NCBI GenBank assembly: GCA_020343635.1
Contig: CP070804.1
Coordinates: forward strand, 351,653-357,646
DNA length: 5,994 nt
From: Candidatus Aenigmatarchaeota archaeon
GTDB taxonomy: Archaea; Aenigmatarchaeota; Aenigmatarchaeia; QMZP01; JAFGSV01
Direction: 5' to 3'
Shown here: positions 1 to 5,592 of the stretch, in pieces
Layout: each line of letters opens with the position of its first letter
Numbering within the stretch: the first letter of the stretch is position 1
The notes under the pieces: model-generated
Databases searched by the model: none
Told to the model about the DNA's origin: nothing
Seen by the model: the letters and a program-made list of their open reading frames with translations, nothing else
Translations under genes and position numbers: made by a program

Positions 1-161
1 AACAGTTCGGTAAGCGTCGGGTCCCTGCCGAGCTTCTCAGCGACCAGCCGGACCTCGGACAGCTTCAGCGTGAGTCCGTTTTTCTTCAGAAATCCGCTGA
101 GGTCTCTATCGCTCATTTCCGATATCTTCACAATATGCCGCGGGTCCACTTCATCTCTCAT
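1..161 (-). CDS. purL: Phosphoribosylformylglycinamidine synthase subunit PurL, N-terminal part (runs off the window)
   Basis: Only the first 53 codons are present; the gene continues beyond base 1. The translation starts MRDEVDPRHIVKISEMSDRD and ends with GLTLKLSEVRLVAEKLGRDPTLTEL. The stretch EKLGRDPTLTEL matches the conserved N-terminal segment of PurL (LGREPT-x-x-EL type) that comes just before the WSEHC motif, which would lie outside the window. PurL is the ATP-dependent FGAM synthase of the purine pathway, converting FGAR to FGAM with ammonia delivered from a glutaminase subunit (PurQ, usually with PurS in archaea). The ATG at 161 is chosen because an in-frame TAA lies two codons upstream and a TATA-like box sits about 25 nt upstream. 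It follows purF on the same strand after a 52-nt gap. Neither the active-site motifs nor whether the protein is the short or the long PurL form can be seen. Confidence 0.85.
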   Translation of the reverse strand, partial: MRDEVDPRHIVKISEMSDRDLSGFLKKNGLTLKLSEVRLVAEKLGRDPTLTEL

Positions 162-181
162 ATTATCTTAGTGAGAGCATG

Positions 182-189
182 TTTTATAT
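182..189 (-). promoter_or_regulatory. TATA-like box upstream of purL
   Basis: On the minus strand this reads ATATAAAA inside the A+T-rich run AAATAATATAAAA. Its centre is about 25 nt upstream of the purL ATG at 161, the spacing expected between an archaeal TATA box and its transcription start. No Shine-Dalgarno-like sequence lies before the ATG, so a leaderless purL transcript is inferred. It lies in the 52-nt purF-purL gap, so purL may have its own promoter as well as read-through from purF. Confidence 0.5.
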
Positions 190-213
190 TATTTGGGAAA
201 CTGCAAAACCGCG

Positions 214-1734
214 CTACTCGCATGTCCGCTTTTTGACCTGCCTGCGCGAGTTCTCTGCGGCCTGTCTGCACATGGTGCTGCCGCACATGGTCGGATATTC
301 GCCGTTGAGGCATGCGAGGCACAGGTCGCCCTTAGGCACTTCTATTGACTTGACCAGGTTCGGTATAGTCTGGTATATGACGGAATCCGCGCCTATCTCC
401 TTCGCGACTGATTCGGATTCCTTCTCCGTGATGCCTGTCCTGATGTCTTTCACGTGCCTTACAGCTATGAGCTCATCGAACGTTGACATGTCTATGCCGT
501 AGAAGCATGGGCTGAGTATGGGCGGGCAGGATATCCTGAGATGCACTTCCTTGGCGCCCCCGCGCTCCCTGAGGAAATTCACGAGCAGCTTGCTGGTGTT
601 CCCCCTCACTATGCTGTCGTCTATGGCGATGACCTTCTTTCCTCGCAGGACCTCACGGAGAGCCGTGAACTTCAGTGCGACCTCCTTCTCTCTCTTCCCT
701 TCACCTTCTATGAATGTCCGGCCGATGTATCTGTTCCTGACCAGGCCCTCCTTCTTCGGCTTGCCCACAACTTGCGCATAACCTGATGCCGCGGGTTCTG
801 AAGATGAGGGAATGGATATTACTACATGGTCATCAGTGAGCTTTTCCGTCTCCATCTTAGCGAGGTTCTTCCCCAGCTCCCTCCTGACGTGGTATACAGG
901 GCTCCCCTCTATCACTGAACCTACGTTGGAGAAGTACACCCACTCGAACATGCAGTGGGCTTTCCTGCTGCTCTCGGCGAACTTGTGGGTGCTGACGTCG
1001 CTGTCGCTTATGGTCATCATCGTCCCTGGCTTGAGGTCCTTGAACTCCAGCAGGCCTGTATTCGTCAGTGCCGTGCTCTCTGAAGCAGCGATCACTCTAT
1101 TGCCAGTGATGTTGTAGGCCAGGGGCCTGAAACCCAGGGGGTCCCTCAGCACGACTATGTCGCCATCGGCGTTTATGAAAACGATGTTGTACGCTCCGTC
1201 AATCTTGGAAGTCATAGAGTGGAACACGTCAGTGAGCTCTGGCTTATGTTTGCCCCACATGCCCCTCATTAGCTCATACATTATGATTTCCGTGTCAGTG
1301 TCGTGGACGAAGCAGTACTGGGACTTCTTCAGTTCATCCCTGAGCTCCCTGTAGTTGGCGAGATTCCCGTTGAAGGCAACGGAGAACCACTTCCATGTCT
1401 TGCCGTGGTGCCTCTCGAAAGGCTGGGCGAGGGCCTTGCTCTCAGTGCCGCTGGTGGCGTACCTGACATGGCCTATTCCCCTCTTTCCCCTGTATTTCTC
1501 GAATATCTTCTCTGTCCTGCCGTTGAGGCTCGTCCTGAAGACCTCGTTGACCGTCCCGAGGTCCTTCCTGGTGTCTATGAGCTGGGATTTGTTCGCATTG
1601 TATGTAGTTATGCCTGTGCTGAGCTGGCCCCTGTTCTGCATGTTGAGAAGCAGCTTGTACAACAGCTGAGGAGCTGTATCATCCTTAAGTGAAACTGCGG
1701 CCACGCCACATTCATCCTTGACTTCTCCGGGCAT
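214..1734 (-). CDS. purF: Amidophosphoribosyltransferase (glutamine PRPP amidotransferase) PurF
   Basis: A complete 506-residue protein catalysing the first committed step of purine synthesis: PRPP plus glutamine gives 5-phosphoribosylamine. The N-terminal Ntn-type glutaminase domain covers about residues 9-240. Cys9 in DECGV is the expected catalytic nucleophile, exposed by removal of an 8-residue propeptide (MPGEVKDE). Supporting motifs are NRGQLSTGI (34-42), GIGHVRYATSG (87-97), NGNLANY (122-128, oxyanion hole) and HDTDTEI (144-150). The C-terminal phosphoribosyltransferase domain has the flexible-loop motif NRYIGRTFI (334-342) and the PRPP-binding motif VIAIDDSIVRGNTS (368-381). Cys261, Cys410, Cys472 and Cys475 sit in the contexts of the four 4Fe-4S ligands of Bacillus subtilis PurF (for example CFYGID and CLAC), so an iron-sulfur cluster is likely. 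Length is normal for the family. It is divergent from purD and lies upstream of purL. The start at 1734 fits both the short propeptide and a TATA-like box 25 nt upstream. Confidence 0.97.
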   Translation of the reverse strand: MPGEVKDECGVAAVSLKDDTAPQLLYKLLLNMQNRGQLSTGITTYNANKSQLIDTRKDLGTVNEVFRTSLNGRTEKIFEKYRGKRGIGHVRYATSGTESKALAQPFERHHGKTWKWFSVAFNGNLANYRELRDELKKSQYCFVHDTDTEIIMYELMRGMWGKHKPELTDVFHSMTSKIDGAYNIVFINADGDIVVLRDPLGFRPLAYNITGNRVIAASESTALTNTGLLEFKDLKPGTMMTISDSDVSTHKFAESSRKAHCMFEWVYFSNVGSVIEGSPVYHVRRELGKNLAKMETEKLTDDHVVISIPSSSEPAASGYAQVVGKPKKEGLVRNRYIGRTFIEGEGKREKEVALKFTALREVLRGKKVIAIDDSIVRGNTSKLLVNFLRERGGAKEVHLRISCPPILSPCFYGIDMSTFDELIAVRHVKDIRTGITEKESESVAKEIGADSVIYQTIPNLVKSIEVPKGDLCLACLNGEYPTMCGSTMCRQAAENSRRQVKKRTCE

Positions 1735-1752
1735 ATACTCTATATCCTTCGC

Positions 1753-1766
1753 TGATTTTTAAATCA
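1753..1766. promoter_or_regulatory. Symmetrical TATA element between the divergent purF and purD genes
   Basis: The sequence TGATTTTTAAATCA is an inverted repeat with 6-nt arms (TGATTT and AAATCA) around a TT spacer. On the minus strand it gives TTTAAAAA (1763 to 1756), centred 25.5 nt upstream of the purF ATG, so it fits as the purF TATA box with a leaderless start. On the plus strand it gives TTTTTAAA, which would place a transcription start near 1785 and leave a leader of about 16 nt ahead of the purD ATG at 1801. One element could thus serve both directions. This is inferred from spacing and symmetry only. Confidence 0.5.
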
Positions 1767-1791
1767 TTCTGTGGAAGATTTATAACATCTT

Positions 1792-1796
1792 GTGAT
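1792..1796 (+). promoter_or_regulatory. GTGAT-type Shine-Dalgarno before purD
   Basis: GTGAT lies 4 nt upstream of the ATG at 1801. It can pair with AUCAC, just upstream of CCUCC near the 3' end of archaeal 16S rRNA, that is, with the right half of the consensus GGAGGTGAT. The same pentamer occurs 3-5 nt upstream of purA and of the cyclo-ligase gene, which argues against reading this GTG as the purD start codon. Confidence 0.5.
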
Positions 1797-1800
1797 AGCC

Positions 1801-3123
1801 ATGAAAAGAATACTTCTTGTAGGCAATGGGGCGAGGGAACACGCCATAGCTGATGCTCTTGCGCGAAGTCCCCAAAAACCCGAATTATACTGTTTCATGA
1901 AGGCCAAGAATCCCGGGATGGCAAAGATGTCGGCGAAGTTCAAACTGGCGAAGCTGGACGATTTTGACGCACTCGGGGAATTCGTGAAAGAAGTCAGGCC
2001 GGACTTCGCAATCATAGGACCGGAAGACCCGCTTAACGCCGGGGTGGTGGATTTCCTGCAAACGCTTGGCGTCAGGTCCGTGGGGCCTGTCAAAGACCTG
2101 GCGAGGCTCGAGACCAGCAAGACGTTCACAAGGGAGCTGCTGGAGAAGTACCGGATCCCGGCCAACATAAAGTTCAGGAAGTTCATTTCGACAGAAGGTA
2201 TCAAGGATTTCATAGAGGCTGAGCTTGGTGATGGGTTTGTCGTTAAGCCTGACGGACTGACCGGCGGCAAAGGCGTCATGGTCTCCGGTGAGCATCTGAA
2301 GGATTCTGACGAGGCGGTGGAATACTGCAGAAAAGTCCTGGAGACGCATCCGTCGGTCATAGTCGAGGAGAAAATCGAGGGCGAGGAGTTCTCACTCCAG
2401 TGCATCTCTGACGGCAGGACCATAAAGGCGACCCCTCCTGTCCAGGACCACAAAAGGCTGTTGCCGGGTGACCAGGGTCCCAATACGGGGGGCATGGGTT
2501 CATACTCGTATACAAACCATCTTCTGCAGTTCCTCACGAAAGAGGACGTGCTGGAGGCTGAGAAGATCGTGCAGATGACCTGCGACGCCATACGCAAGGA
2601 AACCGGGAAGGAGTACAAAGGCATCATGTACGGCGGATTCATGCTGACGAAGGACGGCCCGAAGCTGCTGGAGTACAACGCGAGGTTCGGTGATCCGGAG
2701 GTCATGAACGTGCTTCCCATACTGAAGACCGACTTCGTCTCGGTATGCGAGGCTGTAATAAACGGGACGCTCAGCGAGATAGAGCTGCACTTCGAGAACA
2801 AGGCCACGGTCTGCAAGTACGTGGTACCCGAGGGCTATCCAAGCAATCCTGTCGCAGGGCAGAAGATTGAACTGGACGAGGCGAACAGACGGGCACTGAT
2901 TTTCCACGCGTCCATAGACCAGAAGGATGACGGTTTATACATGACCACTTCCAGGGCGATAGGCTTCGTAGGGGTGGCCGACGACATAGCCGAGGCCGAG
3001 AAGATAGCTGAGAGCGCGATCAAGGCCGTGAAAGGCCCGGTCTTCCACAGGGAGGACATCGGCACGCCAGAGTTGCTGGATAGGAGAGTGAAGCATATGG
3101 AAGCTGTCAGGGGAGAGAGTTGA
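1801..3123 (+). CDS. purD: Phosphoribosylamine-glycine ligase (GAR synthetase) PurD
   Basis: A 440-residue ATP-grasp ligase that joins 5-phosphoribosylamine to glycine using ATP, giving GAR; this is the step after PurF. The N-terminal domain begins with the family motif ILLVGNGAREHAIADAL (4-20), followed by IIGPEDPLNAGVVD (71-84). The ATP-grasp core shows FVVKPDGLTGGKGVMV (146-161), VIVEEKIEGEEFSLQ (186-200), PVQDHKRLLPGDQGPNTGGM (213-232) and the metal-binding EYNARFGDPEVMN (291-303). The C-terminal part has FHREDIGTPEL. Length is at the upper end of the usual range of about 420-440. A GTG at 1792 would add three residues, but the ATG at 1801 puts the conserved motif at the usual distance and leaves a GTGAT ribosome-binding element in front. 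It is divergent from purF. The next gene follows immediately: the TGA stop at 3121-3123 lies 2 nt before its ATG. No motif residue appears to be missing. Confidence 0.96.
   Translation: MKRILLVGNGAREHAIADALARSPQKPELYCFMKAKNPGMAKMSAKFKLAKLDDFDALGEFVKEVRPDFAIIGPEDPLNAGVVDFLQTLGVRSVGPVKDLARLETSKTFTRELLEKYRIPANIKFRKFISTEGIKDFIEAELGDGFVVKPDGLTGGKGVMVSGEHLKDSDEAVEYCRKVLETHPSVIVEEKIEGEEFSLQCISDGRTIKATPPVQDHKRLLPGDQGPNTGGMGSYSYTNHLLQFLTKEDVLEAEKIVQMTCDAIRKETGKEYKGIMYGGFMLTKDGPKLLEYNARFGDPEVMNVLPILKTDFVSVCEAVINGTLSEIELHFENKATVCKYVVPEGYPSNPVAGQKIELDEANRRALIFHASIDQKDDGLYMTTSRAIGFVGVADDIAEAEKIAESAIKAVKGPVFHREDIGTPELLDRRVKHMEAVRGES
3112..3115 (+). promoter_or_regulatory. Shine-Dalgarno for the nucleotidyltransferase gene
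   Basis: GGAG, within GGGGAGAG at the end of purD, lies 10 nt upstream of the ATG at 3126. Aligned to the full consensus GGAGGTGAT it leaves 5 nt to the start, the same register as the GTGAT elements of purD, purA and the cyclo-ligase gene. This favours the ATG at 3126 over the TTG at 3120. It also suggests the gene is translated from the purD transcript. Confidence 0.45.
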
Positions 3124-3125
3124 AG

Positions 3126-3662
3126 ATGACAAAAATAGGATATAATCACGGGAGATTTCAGCCACTCCATAATGGACACTTCAATACGTTTCTGAAAATT
3201 CTTGAAAAATTTGATGAACTTTGGATAGGGATAGCCAATCCACTCAGAGACCAACCTCCTAATATGGAGAAACTTGACAAGAAACTACAGACGAGTCTGA
3301 AAAGGGCGAGAGATCCGAAAAACAATCCCTATACTTTCATTGAAAGATACGAGATGATCAGAAATTCTCTTATCGAACATGGAGTTGATATGAACAGGGT
3401 GCGAATCCTCCCTCACTTCGGGTATTATGAAGCTGAAAACTGGAAGGAGTTCATACCAAAGAACGCAACAATTGTTATGTCTGCGAAAGACTATCACCAT
3501 TATTACAAGATAAAAGTGTATAAGGATAATGGATTCAAAGTCGAGAACGTAGACCCGTTGCCCGGAATAACAGGAAGCACTTTCAAGAAAGAGTGGCCTG
3601 ATGGGAATTGGCGCAAGCTGGTACCAAAGGCCGTAAGGAAAATACTGGAAAGTAAAATGTAG
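3126..3662 (+). CDS. NMN adenylyltransferase-like nucleotidyltransferase (HxGH superfamily), substrate uncertain
   Basis: A 178-residue protein of the HxGH nucleotidyltransferase (cytidylyltransferase-like) superfamily, which transfers a nucleotidyl group from an NTP to a phosphorylated substrate. It starts with a Rossmann strand and GRFQPLHNGHF (9-19), the ATP-binding signature with H15 and H18, very like archaeal NMN adenylyltransferase (NadM). NNPYTFIERYEMI (66-78) corresponds to the NPFTxxERxxMI segment, and NWRKLVPKAVRKIL (161-174) to the NadM C-terminal WxxLVPKAV helix. The expected ISxTxxR-type motif appears as ITGSTFKK (148-155), with Lys155 in place of Arg. Compared with Methanocaldococcus NadM as I recall it, about 20 extra residues lie between GIANP (35-39) and NNPYT. 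G+C is about 40 % by hand count, against about 50-58 % in sampled lines of its neighbours. A TTG at 3120 overlapping the purD stop is an alternative start. NAD synthesis is the simplest guess; another nucleotidyl transfer is possible. Confidence 0.85.
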   Translation: MTKIGYNHGRFQPLHNGHFNTFLKILEKFDELWIGIANPLRDQPPNMEKLDKKLQTSLKRARDPKNNPYTFIERYEMIRNSLIEHGVDMNRVRILPHFGYYEAENWKEFIPKNATIVMSAKDYHHYYKIKVYKDNGFKVENVDPLPGITGSTFKKEWPDGNWRKLVPKAVRKILESKM

Positions 3663-3676
3663 TCGATAGAAAAGAA

Positions 3677-3684
3677 TTATAAAC
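3677..3684 (+). promoter_or_regulatory. TATA-like box upstream of purA
   Basis: TTATAAAC lies in the 51-nt gap between the nucleotidyltransferase and purA, preceded by a purine-rich AGAAAAGAA stretch. A transcription start about 25 nt downstream would fall near 3704-3706, leaving a very short leader of about 8-10 nt before the GTG at 3714. This suggests purA can be transcribed independently of purD. Inferred from sequence and spacing. Confidence 0.4.
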
Positions 3685-3703
3685 ACGCGGACAAACAATA
3701 TTT

Positions 3704-3708
3704 GTGAT
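3704..3708 (+). promoter_or_regulatory. GTGAT-type Shine-Dalgarno before purA
   Basis: GTGAT lies 5 nt upstream of the GTG start at 3714. It is the same pentamer seen before purD and the cyclo-ligase gene and is complementary to the AUCAC next to the anti-Shine-Dalgarno core. It supports the GTG start, which also directly follows an in-frame TAA (3711-3713). Confidence 0.45.
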
Positions 3709-3713
3709 ATTAA

Positions 3714-5006
3714 GTGAAAGCCGGAAATTCTAACACCCTGGTGGTCGTGGGCTGCCAGTGGGGCGACGAGGGGAAGGGTAAGGTCGTTGATTTTCTTGCC
3801 AGGGATTTCGATATCGTAGTGCGGTACAACGGCGGGAACAACGCAGGTCATACGGTCGTCATAGGAGACGAAAAGTACAAGTTCCATCTCCTGCCATCGG
3901 GATCCATACAGGGAAAGAGGATAGTTATCGGAAACGGCATGGCCGTTGACCCGAAGGTCCTGATTGGAGAGATAGAAACCCTAAAGGCCAAGGGCATTGA
4001 CCCGAAGCTTTACGTCAGTGACAGGGCACACGTCATAATGCCCTACCACCGTTTGCTCGATCTTTCCGGTGAGAAGAAGTCCGAGAGCAAGCTTGGCACC
4101 ACACAGAGAGGCATAGGCCCCACGTACGCTGGAAAGGTCAACAGAATCCAGGCCCTGAGGATGGCTGATCTTGTTAACGGTGAGATGAGAGAGAAGATAA
4201 GGTCCATAGTCAGGTCGAAAGCCGCAGAGCTCGTCGAGAGCGGTATCATAAAGAGCAAACAAGGTGCGGAAGATTACGCAGGGGAAATGATCAAGGAATA
4301 CTCCGAATACGCAGACAAGCTCAGGCCCTACATCACAGACACCGTCTACATGCTGAACGGGGAGATAGGGAAAGGCTCAAAGGTTCTCTTCGAGGGCGCC
4401 CAGGGAACGATGCTCGACGTAGACCACGGCACTTATCCTTACGTGACCTCTTCCAATTCCGTTGCCGGGGGTGTATGCACTGGGGCCGGAATAGGTCCAG
4501 GAAGAATAGGGAAGATCTTGGGCGTGGCCAAGGCGTATACGACGAGAGTCGGTGAAGGACCTTTTCCCAGCGAAATCAACGACAAGAAGGGCGACATGAT
4601 AAGGGAGAAGGGTAAGGAGTACGGCACCACCACCGGAAGGCCGCGAAGGTGCGGCTGGCTCGACCTGGTCGTGCTGAGGCATGCTGGCATGATAAACGGG
4701 CTTGACGGCATAGTGCTGAGCAAGCTTGACGTTCTTTCGGGCATAGGTAAGATAAAGGTCTGCACTTCGTACAGGATCGATGGGAAGGTTGTGAGGAATT
4801 TCCCTGCCTACATCAAAGAGGTTGAGAAGGCCGAGCCGGTTTACGAGGAGCTTGACGGCTGGCCGGAGTTCAAGGGAACACGCAAGGAAGACCTGCCGGA
4901 GAATGCAAGGAAGTACATGGATTTCATAGAGAGGGAAACCGGGGTGCCCGTGACCATGGTATCAGTGGGAGAGAGTCGCGAGCAGATGATAGTAATCAAT
5001 CAGTGA
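3714..5006 (+). CDS. purA: Adenylosuccinate synthetase PurA
   Basis: A complete 430-residue cytosolic enzyme that condenses IMP and aspartate using GTP to give adenylosuccinate, the first step from IMP to AMP. The N-terminal GTP-binding loop GCQWGDEGKGKVVD (13-26) carries the catalytic Asp18; NNAGHTVV (42-49) carries the catalytic His46. Further motifs are GTTQRGIGPTY (128-138), the IMP/GTP-site segment FEGAQGTMLDVDHGTYPYVT (226-245) and TTGRPRRCGWLDLV (306-319). Length matches the usual 420-430. The start is GTG: an in-frame TAA comes directly before it, no earlier start exists, and the P-loop sits at the normal distance from it. A TATA-like box and a GTGAT element precede it. The cyclo-ligase gene begins 4 nt after its stop, so the two are probably co-transcribed. 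No abnormal residues noticed. Confidence 0.98.
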   Translation: MKAGNSNTLVVVGCQWGDEGKGKVVDFLARDFDIVVRYNGGNNAGHTVVIGDEKYKFHLLPSGSIQGKRIVIGNGMAVDPKVLIGEIETLKAKGIDPKLYVSDRAHVIMPYHRLLDLSGEKKSESKLGTTQRGIGPTYAGKVNRIQALRMADLVNGEMREKIRSIVRSKAAELVESGIIKSKQGAEDYAGEMIKEYSEYADKLRPYITDTVYMLNGEIGKGSKVLFEGAQGTMLDVDHGTYPYVTSSNSVAGGVCTGAGIGPGRIGKILGVAKAYTTRVGEGPFPSEINDKKGDMIREKGKEYGTTTGRPRRCGWLDLVVLRHAGMINGLDGIVLSKLDVLSGIGKIKVCTSYRIDGKVVRNFPAYIKEVEKAEPVYEELDGWPEFKGTRKEDLPENARKYMDFIERETGVPVTMVSVGESREQMIVINQ

Positions 5007-5007
5007 T
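5003..5007 (+). promoter_or_regulatory. GTGAT-type Shine-Dalgarno overlapping the purA stop codon
   Basis: GTGAT overlaps the purA TGA (5004-5006) and ends 3 nt before the cyclo-ligase ATG at 5011. The arrangement puts the ribosome binding site at the point where purA translation ends, which would suit translational coupling of the two genes. Confidence 0.45.
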
Positions 5008-5010
5008 ACG

Positions 5011-5568
5011 ATGAAGTCAAAGATAAGGGAAAAGATAAACGGCATAAGGAACGAGAAGTCTGTTTCTGAACTCCAGGAGAAAAGCCTGAGGATAAGGGAG
5101 AATCTCTTCCGGACGCCCGAATTCACGAACGCGCGCACGGTCATGTTCTACGTTTCCACCAGGAACGAGGTGAACACCGGGGAAATGATAAAGCATTCGC
5201 TGGCCATGGGCAAGACCGTGTGTGTTCCGCGCACGGACGTCGAAAAACACTCGCTTCGGTGCATACAGGTGAGGGACCCGGACAGGGATCTCGCCCCGGG
5301 GGCCTTCGGGATTCCGGAGCCTCCGGCAGGTGCTGAGGTCCCGCCTGCGAAGATAGACCTCGTCATAGTCCCCGGGACCGCTTTCGACCGGAGAGGAAAC
5401 AGGATCGGATACGGCAAGGGCTTCTACGACAGGCTGCTGCCATCCATGAAGGATGCCCATACCATAGGACTCGCATACGGATTCCAGATAGTCCCGGCTA
5501 TACCGAGTGAAGAGCATGACGTGAGCGTCAAGAAGATAGTCACTGAAGACGGAGTAATTAACGTTTAA
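5011..5568 (+). CDS. 5-formyltetrahydrofolate cyclo-ligase (methenyl-THF synthetase)
   Basis: A 185-residue enzyme of the 5-FTHF cyclo-ligase family, which uses ATP to turn 5-formyl-THF into 5,10-methenyl-THF and so returns stored or inhibitory folate to the one-carbon pool. The sequence has the basic N-terminal helix (KSKIREKINGIR), VMFYVSTRNEVNT (44-56), where the family usually has an E-V-D-T type folate-site motif, FGIPEP (99-104), DLVIVPGTAFDRRGNRIGYG (116-135) and GKGFYDRLL (135-143), the phosphate/ATP-binding segment, then IGLAYGFQIVPAIPSEEHD (152-170). Length is typical (about 180-200). The start at ATG 5011 is 4 nt after purA with a GTGAT element in front. With glyA next door and purine genes around it, a housekeeping role in formyl supply for purine synthesis is likely. 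The family is diverse, so a paralogous role cannot be fully excluded. Confidence 0.93.
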   Translation: MKSKIREKINGIRNEKSVSELQEKSLRIRENLFRTPEFTNARTVMFYVSTRNEVNTGEMIKHSLAMGKTVCVPRTDVEKHSLRCIQVRDPDRDLAPGAFGIPEPPAGAEVPPAKIDLVIVPGTAFDRRGNRIGYGKGFYDRLLPSMKDAHTIGLAYGFQIVPAIPSEEHDVSVKKIVTEDGVINV

Positions 5569-5571
5569 AAG
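5564..5571 (+). promoter_or_regulatory. TATA-like box of glyA, overlapping the cyclo-ligase stop codon
   Basis: TTTAAAAG contains the TAA stop of the cyclo-ligase gene (5566-5568). Its centre is 25.5 nt upstream of the ATG at 5593, the same spacing as for purF and purL, and there is no Shine-Dalgarno before that ATG. A leaderless glyA transcript starting at or near 5593 is inferred, in addition to possible read-through. Confidence 0.5.
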
Positions 5572-5592
5572 TAACCAATGCAACAAAATAAA

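Noticed and set aside
195..213. Possible terminator after purF
   Set aside because: There is only a TTTT run without a hairpin or a longer T-tract; not enough to call, and purL follows in the same direction.
1779..1786. TTTATAAC as the purD TATA box
   Set aside because: Its centre is only about 19 nt from ATG 1801, so transcription would start inside the coding sequence; the next in-frame ATG would remove the conserved N-terminal loop.
1792..1800. GTG at 1792 as the purD start
   Set aside because: It would add only M-I-A before the conserved N-terminus, and GTGAT at this place fits better as the ribosome binding element for ATG 1801, as in purA and the cyclo-ligase gene.
1764..2816. Long open frame (350 codons) on the minus strand inside purD
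   Set aside because: It is exactly antisense to the purD coding frame, its translation is serine-rich with no recognisable motif, and purD on the other strand has every family motif. It is a composition shadow.
3285..3887. Minus-strand open frame of 200 codons across the nucleotidyltransferase-purA junction
   Set aside because: It runs antisense through two recognised genes and their intergenic promoter; the translation looks random.
5017..5586. Minus-strand open frame of 189 codons covering the cyclo-ligase gene
   Set aside because: No family motif, almost fully antisense to a clearly recognised gene, and no promoter or ribosome binding site.
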